A stretch of 64,000 nucleotides of DNA from Solobacterium sp. (lineage in GTDB: Bacteria > Bacillota_I > Bacilli_A > Erysipelotrichales > Erysipelotrichaceae), in contig JAFWNG010000040.1 of NCBI GenBank assembly GCA_017510405.1, positions 62,001 to 126,000 on the forward strand. Direction: 5' to 3'. Below the pieces are notes generated by a model. That model was not told the DNA's origin. It saw only the letters and a program-made list of their open reading frames with translations, and made no database searches. Position numbers and translations under genes: made by a program. Numbering within the stretch: position 1 is the stretch's first letter; each line of letters opens with the position of its first letter. This document shows, in pieces, positions 38,050 through 46,011 of the stretch.

Positions 38050-38198
38050 AAAAAATGAACACATTGGCTGTGTCCGGGCTCGTCCTTCCCATACACAGCT
38101 CCAAAAACTCTGTGTATGAGTCTCACATTCGGGAAACGTACCGGATGATCCATCGTGCTGACGATACGTTTCGGCAGTACTGCCTGTTACTCCCTCAT
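38050..38198 (-). ncRNA. Structured leader (copy B): yybP-ykoY-like aptamer plus terminator
   Basis: P1 is ATGAG (38198-38194) with CTCAT (38120-38116); it encloses GGAGTAACAG, GGCAG/CTGCC, a long GAAACGTA...TACGTTTC arm and TGTGAGA. The second hairpin CATACACAG/CTGTGTATG (38118-38090) overlaps P1' by 3 bases. A terminator GGACACA/TGTGTTC with six Ts ends at 38050. Compared with copy A, P1 changes G-C to A-T, and the second hairpin changes C-G to T-A, both compensated. GCTGTGT can pair with ACACAGC of the terminator as an antiterminator. Confidence 0.72.
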
Positions 38199-38205
38199 CA
38201 AGAGA

Positions 38206-38233
38206 ATCATAGCATATCCTGACCGGCGGTCAA
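38206..38233 (-). promoter_or_regulatory. Promoter of leader copy B
   Basis: On the minus strand TTGACC (38233-38228), 16 bases, then TATGAT (38211-38206) preceded by TGC. Confidence 0.78.
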
Positions 38234-38266
38234 GAGAAAACGTACCAGATGAGTGTTATCATTTTC

Positions 38267-38416
38267 CAATTTACTCTTGCTCAGGAATGCCATATGAATG
38301 CAGTTTTCATACAATTAATTCTTGCCCAGAGTTTTTGAGGTCAGAAATTCGTCAATAAACCTATTTCAATTTATTATTGCCCAAAGCAAGTTTTCATCCA
38401 ATTTAGTCTTGCCCAA
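38267..38416. repeat. Four copies of an 18-base word CAATTTAnTCTTGCCCAR
   Basis: Copies start at 38267, 38312, 38367 and 38399, each with 1-3 differences and mostly preceded by TTTTC. Spacing is irregular (45, 55, 32). They mark the left edge of the AT-rich accessory zone. They could be binding sites for a regulator or recombinase; the spacing does not fit CRISPR. Confidence 0.7.
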
Positions 38417-38442
38417 GCCGGACACTTTAAGTCCGGCTTTTA
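38415..38442 (+). terminator. Hairpin after the 18-base repeats
   Basis: AAGCCGGAC / GTCCGGCTT is a 9-bp stem running into TTTT. It would stop any transcript entering from the left; the gene it once served is not evident. Confidence 0.75.
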
Positions 38443-38552
38443 ATGGAAGGCATAGAGAAAAATGAAGTGTTCGCGCATTACGGGAGTCTTGAAATTATAT
38501 ATATATATAATTCCCCTTGGATTGTTAAAAAACTATTTTTGGGGGTTCATTA

Positions 38553-40292
38553 ATGAATAATGACGTCAAGACCGGGTATCCGTCTATCGATAAACCATGG
38601 GAGAATTTCTATACCAAGGAAGCTCCGGCTACTCCTGATCCCAACTGCAGTATGTATGAGTTTTTACAAAAATGTAACTACAATAGTATGGCGAATACAG
38701 CATTGAATTATTATGGCAAAAAGATCACGTATGATGAACTGTTCAAGAATATTAACAGGACTGCTAATGCACTTCACGCCATCGGTGTCAAACAAGGAGA
38801 TATTGTCAGCGTTTGTCCATTAAATACACCGGAGTTCATTTATCTTTTATATGCGATCAATAAAGTCGGCGCCACTAGTAATTGGATAGGTCTGACATCA
38901 CCTGTATCGGATTTGCATACACAGTTGACATCCACAAAAACTCGTATCATTTTCACTGTCAACATCGCTTATGATCAGATTTCCGCTGCCGCAAAGAACA
39001 GTGAAGTCGAAAAGATCATAACTGTCCCAATAGAGTATTCGATGCCGATTCATCTAAAACCGATCCTTTCCTATAAAAACCGAAAGAATAATAAACAGGG
39101 AACACCATGGAAAGAGTTTATAAAACAAGCTTCTTATACGATACCTACGCGTAGTTTCAAAGCAGACGAAGCAGCAATTATTGAATACACCGGAGGTTCT
39201 ACCGGTGTGCCCAAAGGTGTTGTGTTAAGTAATACAGCAATAAACACCCATTATATTGACTTTTTCATCACTAATTACAATGACATTTTCAACTTTGAAG
39301 CAACAGACAGAATGATCAGCGGTGTCCCTTTTTTTCTTGTGTTTGGAATGTGCGCATGTTGCCATGCTCCGTTGTGTCATGGAATGGAGCTTGTGTTGGC
39401 ACCCGATCCCAGTCCAAACGTAGGAGTTAAAATAATACAGAAATATAAAATTAATCATGTAATGGCAGGAAGATTATTGATAGAGGAGTTGTTAAAAGCA
39501 ACCCAAAAAGGCAAATGGAACTTGTCATATATAAAATCAATTATGTATGGTGGAGAAGAAACCAATAAAGTTTGGGAAAACAGTATAAGAAACGAGCTGA
39601 AAAAGTATCATTTAAATGCTCCAATCCTTAATAGTTACGGAATGTCAGAATCTTCAGCTGGAGTTTTAACTGCCCCTGATGATGATACGGATGGCTTGAT
39701 TCCTTGTGCAGGTGTAGTGGTAAAAATTGTCAACCCCGAAAACCATTGCGATGAATACTCCTATGACAAAGAAGGTGAATTATGTGTATCTACAAATCAA
39801 ATAATGATGGGATATTTTAATCATCCAGCAGATACACAAGCTGTTATTTTTGAAAACAACGGGGTTCGATGGCTTAAGACTCATGATCTGGCGACAATAT
39901 CCCGCGACGGAATAATAAAAATAACAGGAAGAATTAAACGAATATACTCAAAGTTGACTGATGACGGCATTCAGGTAAGGGTATATCCGATGAGAATTGA
40001 GGAAACTTTGATAAGAAATGAGTTGGTACAAGAATGCGCTGTTTTAGGGATAAAAGACGATTTGTTTGCATATCGTTCAGTAGCATACATCGTTTTGACT
40101 GATCAAAATATGCGTTCAAATGATGCAAAAGAGATGCTTCAGGCATATTGCAAAAGCAACCTTCCAGAAAGTCACTGGCCAGATGAATATGTTTTCGTAA
40201 AAAGCTTCCCCGTTACCAGGGCAGGCAAAGTCGATTACCGTGCATTAGAAGAAATATATAAAAATTGTGAAAATGCTGGTCAGGCTTCTTGA
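38553..40292 (+). CDS. AMP-forming acyl-CoA synthetase / ligase family protein
   Basis: The 579-residue protein has the ANL-family core: phosphate loop IIEYTGGSTGVPKGVVLS (about 210-227), NSYGMSESSAG, and hinge ITGRIKRIYSK with the C-terminal catalytic Lys in FPVTRAGKVDYRALEE. It would adenylate a carboxylic acid and pass it to CoA or a carrier thiol. The adjoining sequence is AT-rich with codon use unlike the flanks, and an insertion sequence follows, so the gene was probably acquired. GGGGG stands before the ATG. No carrier protein or partner gene is near, so the substrate stays open. Confidence 0.85.
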   Translation: MNNDVKTGYPSIDKPWENFYTKEAPATPDPNCSMYEFLQKCNYNSMANTALNYYGKKITYDELFKNINRTANALHAIGVKQGDIVSVCPLNTPEFIYLLYAINKVGATSNWIGLTSPVSDLHTQLTSTKTRIIFTVNIAYDQISAAAKNSEVEKIITVPIEYSMPIHLKPILSYKNRKNNKQGTPWKEFIKQASYTIPTRSFKADEAAIIEYTGGSTGVPKGVVLSNTAINTHYIDFFITNYNDIFNFEATDRMISGVPFFLVFGMCACCHAPLCHGMELVLAPDPSPNVGVKIIQKYKINHVMAGRLLIEELLKATQKGKWNLSYIKSIMYGGEETNKVWENSIRNELKKYHLNAPILNSYGMSESSAGVLTAPDDDTDGLIPCAGVVVKIVNPENHCDEYSYDKEGELCVSTNQIMMGYFNHPADTQAVIFENNGVRWLKTHDLATISRDGIIKITGRIKRIYSKLTDDGIQVRVYPMRIEETLIRNELVQECAVLGIKDDLFAYRSVAYIVLTDQNMRSNDAKEMLQAYCKSNLPESHWPDEYVFVKSFPVTRAGKVDYRALEEIYKNCENAGQAS

Positions 40293-40320
40293 AAATGAAG
40301 ATGAGTCATCATTAATCTTA

Positions 40321-41535
40321 TAGAAACGCTATGTTCATGAAATAAGTTGATAACTGTACTTAGCGAGGTACAGAGCTGTGATTCCTGGCGGGATAAGATT
40401 TGTTCAGGTGAGGTAAAACACAATGCTGAACAAAGAATTCCTGGAGACTCTGACACCAGTGGAAATCCAAATGGTCCACCAGTATATCAACATCCTCTTC
40501 AAAAATAAGGTCACATCAACAACTACGAATTACGGGAATCTCGAGACATCGGTTGATGAATGTCCTTACTGTCACTGTAAGCATATAGTCAGAAACGGTC
40601 ATAACAACAAAACCGGAAGACAGCGGTATCTCTGCAAGAATAAGGAATGCGGCCATACCTTTGAAGCCACAACCAATACATTCTTTTCACATTCAAAGGC
40701 AAAATACCAGACATGGCTGACCTTCATCGGCTGTGAAGTTGTCGGTCTGTCATTAAGACAGGAATCTGTTATTACCGGTGTATCGGTGACCGGCTGTTTC
40801 AATATGAGGCATAAACTCTATAACGCACTCCGTGATTATCAGCAGAGTCAGAAACTGAAAGGTACATGCGAAGTGGATGCCACATATGTCTCCATTAATC
40901 TGAAGGGATGGAATCCGGATGATATGCCAAGATTCAGTAAGCGACGGGGAAAGCATAAACCTGATTCTCAGCATCCTAACCTGCGCGGTATCAGTCACCA
41001 TAAGATCTGTATCGTCTCAGCAGTTGATGAATATGATCATATCCTTTTCAGGATTGCCGGATTAGGACAGGAAACATTTGAAATGTATAACAAGTTCAAG
41101 GATCATTTCAGCGAAAAATGTATGATCGTAGCTGACAGTAAACCCTGTATCGCCGAATTCGCATCTGCCAATCATTTAGAGGCAGATATTATTCCCTCCG
41201 GTGAGTTCAAGTCGTCAAAGCTGAATACATTGGCAGCCTTAAACCAGCTTCATCAGGAGTTCTCCGAACTGATCCGAAGAAAGCATGGAGTTGGAACCAG
41301 ACATTTGCAGGCATATATCGACTGGCTGGTAATGACCAAGAGACTCCGTTACAGAACAGATGCCAAAAAGATGAATACAGAGATCTACATGAATATCATG
41401 AAGAACAGTGTCAACTGGACGACAGATGATATCTGTCATATTCCAATGCCCATTGATCTGGATGAGGCATATTACGAGTTTATGACTGATGTAAATCAGT
41501 TACATCAACACATTTCATGAACATAGCGTTTTCTA
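40321..41535 (+). mobile_element. IS1595/ISXO2-type insertion sequence
   Basis: Near-perfect terminal inverted repeats flank the transposase: AAACGCTATGTTCATGAAAT at 40324-40343 and its exact complement at 41512-41531. A further TAGA/TCTA lies outside, with one base inserted. I could not define a clear target duplication (the 8 bases on each side differ), so one end may have been rearranged. Confidence 0.85.
40423..41520 (+). CDS. IS1595-family (ISXO2-like) transposase
   Basis: The 365-residue protein has an N-terminal zinc ribbon (CPYCHCKHIVRNGHN, then YLCKNKECGHTF), a helix region, and a DDE-type core with CEVDATYV, MIVADSKPC and a C-terminal GTRHLQAYIDWL motif as in IS1595 transposases. 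It appears complete, and its stop codon lies inside the right inverted repeat. GTTCAGGTGAGG precedes the ATG. Confidence 0.9.
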   Translation: MLNKEFLETLTPVEIQMVHQYINILFKNKVTSTTTNYGNLETSVDECPYCHCKHIVRNGHNNKTGRQRYLCKNKECGHTFEATTNTFFSHSKAKYQTWLTFIGCEVVGLSLRQESVITGVSVTGCFNMRHKLYNALRDYQQSQKLKGTCEVDATYVSINLKGWNPDDMPRFSKRRGKHKPDSQHPNLRGISHHKICIVSAVDEYDHILFRIAGLGQETFEMYNKFKDHFSEKCMIVADSKPCIAEFASANHLEADIIPSGEFKSSKLNTLAALNQLHQEFSELIRRKHGVGTRHLQAYIDWLVMTKRLRYRTDAKKMNTEIYMNIMKNSVNWTTDDICHIPMPIDLDEAYYEFMTDVNQLHQHIS

Positions 41536-41606
41536 TTATAACAATCAGTATCGGGATTCTCTATCGAACGTTTTTTCCTATAACAGTCTTCTCTCGTACA
41601 AAGTCG

Positions 41607-41759
41607 TTAATCTTCCCCCACCTGTGCTTTCGCGTTGAGGGGGCTTCCGAAGTAGTCCGGCGGTATCTCGAACTTCCGTAATGACCTGACCCCATTCCTC
41701 CCTAAGTTCTCCAAAAACTATACCAGGGTTTCCAGGTCCACGTTATTTGGCGTTTTGGT
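41607..41759 (-). pseudogene. Remnant coding sequence with internal stop
   Basis: The minus strand reads TKTPNNVDLETLV, stop (TAG), then FLENLGRNGVRSLRKFEIPP and DYFGSPLNAKAQVGED, stop. Removing the TAG gives a smooth protein C-terminus, probably of a transposase or similar mobile gene. It lies between the IS and the next gene. I cannot name the family. Confidence 0.5.
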
Positions 41760-41774
41760 ATTACCTACCGTGTT

Positions 41775-41800
41775 AAAAAAGCAACTCCGATGATGGAGTT
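41775..41800 (-). terminator. Terminator of the zinc-ribbon/DUF6273 gene
   Basis: AACTCC / GGAGTT stem followed in the minus direction by GC and six Ts. Confidence 0.75.
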
Positions 41801-41830
41801 CCCAGAAAAACTAAGTTCCCAGAAAAACTA
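41797..41830. repeat. 17-bp perfect tandem duplication at a gene end
   Basis: AGTTCCCAGAAAAACTA occurs twice in direct succession (41797-41813, 41814-41830). It includes the stop codon of the next gene, so the event copied the gene's last bases without altering the protein. Confidence 0.9.
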
Positions 41831-43630
41831 TTGAGAAATATCGATCCACATGGCAGGACGAACACCACAAACATCTCTGCCACTTTGACCATGCAAGATA
41901 ATTGAACCATCTGTATCAATATATGCAAAACTTGAAGAACCGGCACCAGGTGTTCTCAACCACCAGGAATACTGACATTCCCTGCTTCCTTCATTTGGCA
42001 TGTATGTATTTGCTTCTGTGATACTTAGGAGGAAAATTCTGTCTTCCGTATCATTGCCTGGATTAGTAGCATAGGAAGGATTTCCAGTAGCTTTTACATT
42101 AACATTTTGAATCATATTATGTTCTTTATCTGAGAATGATTCTGATAAAAAATCAGAGTTTAACCAAGTACGAAGAATGCTGTTTTGCCATGTTATTAAA
42201 TGGGCAGATGTCTTTATATTGTCATATTGTTCAAGTTTTAAAACAGATTTACTAATAACTAAAACTCTTGAGTTTTCTTTGGCGAGAACCACCCATTCAA
42301 TATCTTCCGATCCATTAGTGAGATCTCCATCCTGTTCATATTCACCGAATAAAACGATATCTCCTACTTCCGGATTGTGAAGAGTCTGTATTCGTACTTC
42401 AGCTCTCTTCTCCATTTCTTCATTCCTAATTCTTTCTTCTTCAATTCTTTTGTTTTCTTCAATTCTTTTGTTTTCTTCAATTCTTTTGTTTTCTTCAATT
42501 CTTTTGTTTTCTTCAATTCTTGGAATTATTACTTTAACTATAATTAAAACACTGATAACAATAACAGAGACAGTGGCAAGAACTGCTGTGATTGTTCTTC
42601 TGGTCTTTTTCTTTTTGAACTCTTCTTCATCCTTCTTGGCTTGAAGAAGCTGTTGAACACGTTTTTCTGCTTTTTGCAGGCTGGCATCATAATCGCCGTA
42701 TTTTTTCTGGTCTTGAAGTTTGTTTGCTGCAGACTTGATTAAGTCGATATCATCTGTATCTATTGCCCTCAGCAGATCATCATTTGCTTTTTCGGCTGCT
42801 TTTCGCAGGTTTGCAGTTAATGATGCTATCTTATTGTTTGCTCTCTCGATCAAAGCTGAAAGATCTCTGTTCTTCTGAATTTCAAATTGCTTTATCTCTG
42901 CGATAGTCCATTCAAGTTTTGATATATCATTGACACTTAGAATCTTTTGTTCAAATCTTAATGCAGTTTCATTATCTTTTCTTTGTTCTTCAAGTCTTTT
43001 TTCAGCTTCAATGTTGTTCCGGATACTGTTTTCAATGTTTTGAACACGATCTTTCAATTCAGGATCTGCATATTTTTCGATATACCGGTAATTAGGATCA
43101 TCAGTAATATGGATCCTCTTTGCAATCAGTTCTTCATCATTCCTGCATTTGCTGTTTATAAGAGTGCGAAGATAATATACATACCCGTTCTTTGGATTCA
43201 TATCCAAAACATGATCTGAATATGCCTGAGCTGTTTCCCAGTCACTTTCTTCAATGAAGTTTTCAATACGAACGATCAGCGCTTCTTCTGATGCATTTGA
43301 ATTAATAGAAATAGATTTCTGAATAACAGGCTGTATAACAGCAGGCTGATTCGCTTTCTTCATTTCTTCGACATATTGTTCATAAGTGAGTGTTGTCAAA
43401 TCAGCCGATTTACAATTGGGGCAGTGATCAAAATCCTTTATTTCTTTTTCTGTGTTTTTGGCAATATTGTTCGTTGCGGCCATCTCATAAACATTGCCGC
43501 CTAATGCAGCCGCAATCTGCCCTATTCCCAAAAAGATGTTTGAAACACTATTGACCTTGTTATCCTTGATGTCCTGGTCTGTATAGCAAAAAATCTTGCC
43601 GCAGACATTACATTTTTTCCTATATTCCAT
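41828..43630 (-). CDS. Zinc-ribbon / coiled-coil / membrane / DUF6273 protein
   Basis: The 600-residue protein starts with a zinc ribbon (CNVCGK at 8-13, CPNC at about 70-73), then helical and coiled-coil segments (100-340), one membrane span near 345-370 (ITAVLATVSVIVISVLIIVKVII), a tandem RIEENK stalk, and a C-terminal DUF6273-type domain (VGDIVLFGEYEQDGD, then WLRTPGAGSSSFAYID, CGVRPAMWI). DUF6273 domains are common on surface or membrane proteins of gut Firmicutes; their role is unknown. The stalk is coded by an 18-bp tandem repeat that could vary in number. AT-rich; likely acquired. Confidence 0.75.
   Translation of the reverse strand: MEYRKKCNVCGKIFCYTDQDIKDNKVNSVSNIFLGIGQIAAALGGNVYEMAATNNIAKNTEKEIKDFDHCPNCKSADLTTLTYEQYVEEMKKANQPAVIQPVIQKSISINSNASEEALIVRIENFIEESDWETAQAYSDHVLDMNPKNGYVYYLRTLINSKCRNDEELIAKRIHITDDPNYRYIEKYADPELKDRVQNIENSIRNNIEAEKRLEEQRKDNETALRFEQKILSVNDISKLEWTIAEIKQFEIQKNRDLSALIERANNKIASLTANLRKAAEKANDDLLRAIDTDDIDLIKSAANKLQDQKKYGDYDASLQKAEKRVQQLLQAKKDEEEFKKKKTRRTITAVLATVSVIVISVLIIVKVIIPRIEENKRIEENKRIEENKRIEENKRIEEERIRNEEMEKRAEVRIQTLHNPEVGDIVLFGEYEQDGDLTNGSEDIEWVVLAKENSRVLVISKSVLKLEQYDNIKTSAHLITWQNSILRTWLNSDFLSESFSDKEHNMIQNVNVKATGNPSYATNPGNDTEDRIFLLSITEANTYMPNEGSRECQYSWWLRTPGAGSSSFAYIDTDGSIILHGQSGRDVCGVRPAMWIDISQ
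42437..42522 (-). repeat. 18-bp in-frame tandem repeat coding RIEENK
   Basis: Four full units of TTCTTCAATTCTTTTGTT (plus strand) and a partial fifth. The unit length is a multiple of three, so slippage would change stalk length without frameshift. Confidence 0.9.
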
Positions 43631-43695
43631 GAATTATATTCTCCCCTTCAAAATCGGTCTCTATACCGAAAATTATATACTTTGGTGAACAAGTG

Positions 43696-43977
43696 TCACA
43701 ACAGTTCCTTTGGCATAATTGGCGTTACATCCAGGCCTTTAACTGCGACAGCATAATCACATATTTTATTTAGTTTAAATGAATCTATTACCTTTTCTTC
43801 AACCCAATAGGCAATAGGAGATCCCGGGATATTTAATAATTTGTCTTGATTGATTGAATATTTCCCTTTCCTCTGATGAAACCATTCTTCTTTTTGTTCA
43901 ATTGAATCTACTGAGCCTTGTCTATCAAATAGTCTCAAATATGTGCCCTTGAATCCGTCAATTAATCCTTTCTGTAT
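43696..43977 (-). pseudogene. Fragment of a BREX-type PglX adenine methylase
   Basis: The minus frame reads QKGLIDGFKGTYLRLFDRQG, then KGKYSINQDKLLNIPGSPIA and YWVEEKVIDSF, which I recognise as the middle of PglX-like DNA methyltransferases of BREX systems (GTYLRLFD and IPGSPIAYW are hallmarks). Nothing of the N-terminal methylase motifs or the long C-terminal region remains. The frame ends at GLDVTPIMPKELL. No other BREX gene is in the window. Confidence 0.7.
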
Positions 43978-43980
43978 TCC

Positions 43981-44139
43981 TTACTCCGACTCTAATAACT
44001 CCAGTATCTCGTCATCACTCATATTCTCTATTTTTGCAAGCTCTATCACAGCCATCGGCATGCCGGAAGCCATTGCGGTTCCGTAATAATCCATTAACTG
44101 CTCTCTCATCTCTTTCGCTTTTTCATCATCCGGACGCAT
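43981..44139 (-). CDS. Small conserved protein with YYGTAM...MPMAVIEL motif (52 residues)
   Basis: The ATG at 44139 follows AAGGAGA. The product MRPDDEKAKEMREQLMDYYG continues with TAMASGMPMAVIELAKIENM and a Glu/Asp-rich end. It is clearly homologous to the 55-residue protein at 4938-5105. Function unknown. It is followed in the same frame by the PglX fragment, so the pair was joined by a rearrangement. Confidence 0.75.
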   Translation of the reverse strand: MRPDDEKAKEMREQLMDYYGTAMASGMPMAVIELAKIENMSDDEILELLESE

Positions 44140-44180
44140 ATCTTTTCTCCTTATACGCCTCAATTATAAGAAAAAAAAAG

Positions 44181-44378
44181 TTATACAAAAACCGCCATGT
44201 TCAACGCTTCGGATGTAACCTGTACCTCTTCCTCTGTTTCTTTTTGCTCTTGCTCTTCAACTTCCTGTACTTCTTCTACCGGTTTTTCCGTTTCTATTTC
44301 TTCTTCCGCTTTTACGGGAACCGAAACAGATGAAAAGGCCATGAACAGAGCGCACAGCATTAACAAATTCTTTTTCAT
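44181..44378 (-). CDS. Small secreted acidic peptide
   Basis: AAGGAAAAG precedes the ATG. The 65-residue product has a signal peptide (MKKNLLMLCALFMAFSSVSV, cleavage likely after VKA) and a mature part made almost wholly of Glu, Val, Gln and Lys (EEEIETEKPVEEVQEVEEQE). It may be the remaining N-terminus of a longer surface protein, or a short exported peptide. No family recognised. Confidence 0.5.
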   Translation of the reverse strand: MKKNLLMLCALFMAFSSVSVPVKAEEEIETEKPVEEVQEVEEQEQKETEEEVQVTSEALNMAVFV

Positions 44379-44654
44379 ACTCTTTTCCTTTCATTTCCAG
44401 AGGGAAAAGAACAAAGAAGATGATCGGAATTATACTTCATGTCCTGTCCCCCTTGATCTGGACTGCATGTATGGATCTTCAGATAACCGAATTATATTAA
44501 TAAATACCTGCACATTCAAGGCGGTCACCCGGCGCATGAACCGAATTTTGAGAAGAAGACCGTATATGCTAATATTTTTGATGTAAGTCTGGTACAGCTG
44601 TTCCGGTGATGAATGACTCGTATGACCGGGATGGTGAACAGACAGGAAAACGCC

Positions 44655-45935
44655 ATGAACCAGAAAGTACTTCTTATCACTCCGGCTATGCCCCAGTCAA
44701 AATACAGTATCTTCCGTCAGTCTGAGACCGAATGCACTGATGCAGAGGTCTGGATGGCGGTACTGAAACAGTACGGATATTCCGTATCGTATTATGACGG
44801 GCAGTTCAGCACAGAAACTATCGAAGAGGAACTTCAGCAGAAGGATCCTGCTTTTGTCGTGGTTTTTGGAAAACTGTGCCAGGAGACAGCCATGCTGGAG
44901 TGCTGTGTGAAGGCGAAGAAACAGGATCCGTCGATCGTGACGGTCATTGCCGGTGAACACGCACAGCTTGCTTACCGGCGTATGTATCAGGATGGCGTCG
45001 ACTATATTCTGAACGGATATGACCCGGTATCCCTGATCTATGTGCTTGGCGGAAGTACCGGCCGGTGGCAGCCCAACGGCATCTGTCACAAAGTAGACGG
45101 CGTCTGGCAGCAGATTCCCGCAAAGCCGTATGATATCCGGAAACTGCCGCATGCGGACAGAACCGTCTTCGATGCGAACAGAGACCGTTATCGTTTTCTC
45201 GGACTTGCGCATACCGCGTCTGTGCGCACGGCTTTCGGCTGTCCGCATCGCTGTACTTTCTGCTCTGTGCCGTATCTCAACAAAGGCATCGTATCCCGAA
45301 GAGACATCGTGGATATCGTACAGGAGATCGTCTCCCTGCAGACAGACAATATCTATATCACCGATGATGATTTTATGACGGATGAAGAACGGGTGCGGGA
45401 ATTCCTTGCGGCAGTAAAAGAAGCAGGTCTGCACAAACAGTATATCTGTCACGGCCGCCCGGACTTCATTGCGTCTCATGCGGAACTGATCCGGGAAATG
45501 AAAGAAGCCGGCTTTGCATATATCCTTAGCGGACTGGAATATATCAGTGACAGTATGCTTGCGGCATATGGCAAAGGATTTACTGCCGGTGTAAATGAAG
45601 AGTGCATACGTGTGTGTAAAGATGCCGGCATCCGGCTGGCAGCCTCATTTATCGTCGGACCGGATTACCGTGCAATGGACTTCCGTGACCTGCTTCGGTA
45701 TATCACGGATCATGATCTGAAATACGCGGATATATCCATTCTGACTCCGGAACCGGGCACACCGCTGTATGAACAGTACAAGGAACGCCGCATGACCGAG
45801 GACGCATCACAGTACGACCGCTGTCATCTGACAGTCCGTCCGATGCATATGCCTGCGCCGGTGTGGGAGATGCTGTACAGCATGCTTTCCCGCAGACTGG
45901 CGCAGAGAGCAAAGAAATCCGGTATCATCGTATAA
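44655..45935 (+). CDS. B12-binding-type radical SAM protein
   Basis: The start at 44655 follows AGGAAAAC. The 426-residue protein has an N-terminal Rossmann-like half (KVLLITPAMPQSKYSIFRQS; VVFGKLCQETAMLE) as in cobalamin-binding radical SAM enzymes, then the cluster motif FGCPHRCTFCSVPYL (CX3CX2C), and YITDDDFMTDEERVREFLAA of the barrel. Without the DxHxxG motif I cannot confirm that B12 is bound. Members carry out methylations and rearrangements of many substrates. Not near any pathway genes, so the role is open. Confidence 0.88.
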   Translation: MNQKVLLITPAMPQSKYSIFRQSETECTDAEVWMAVLKQYGYSVSYYDGQFSTETIEEELQQKDPAFVVVFGKLCQETAMLECCVKAKKQDPSIVTVIAGEHAQLAYRRMYQDGVDYILNGYDPVSLIYVLGGSTGRWQPNGICHKVDGVWQQIPAKPYDIRKLPHADRTVFDANRDRYRFLGLAHTASVRTAFGCPHRCTFCSVPYLNKGIVSRRDIVDIVQEIVSLQTDNIYITDDDFMTDEERVREFLAAVKEAGLHKQYICHGRPDFIASHAELIREMKEAGFAYILSGLEYISDSMLAAYGKGFTAGVNEECIRVCKDAGIRLAASFIVGPDYRAMDFRDLLRYITDHDLKYADISILTPEPGTPLYEQYKERRMTEDASQYDRCHLTVRPMHMPAPVWEMLYSMLSRRLAQRAKKSGIIV

Positions 45936-45936
45936 G

Positions 45937-45960
45937 CGGGCAGGACTTTCTGCCCGTTTT
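45937..45960 (+). terminator. Terminator after the radical SAM gene
   Basis: CGGGCAG / CTGCCCG stem, then TTTT. Confidence 0.9.
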
Positions 45961-46011
45961 CATGTGCGTCATGATATAATCGCTAATGAACGTACGAGAG
46001 GTATGCGTATG

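Noticed and set aside
38267-38416. CRISPR-like reading of the four 18-base repeats
   Set aside because: Repeats are too short and differ, and gaps of 27, 37 and 14 bases are not spacer-like.
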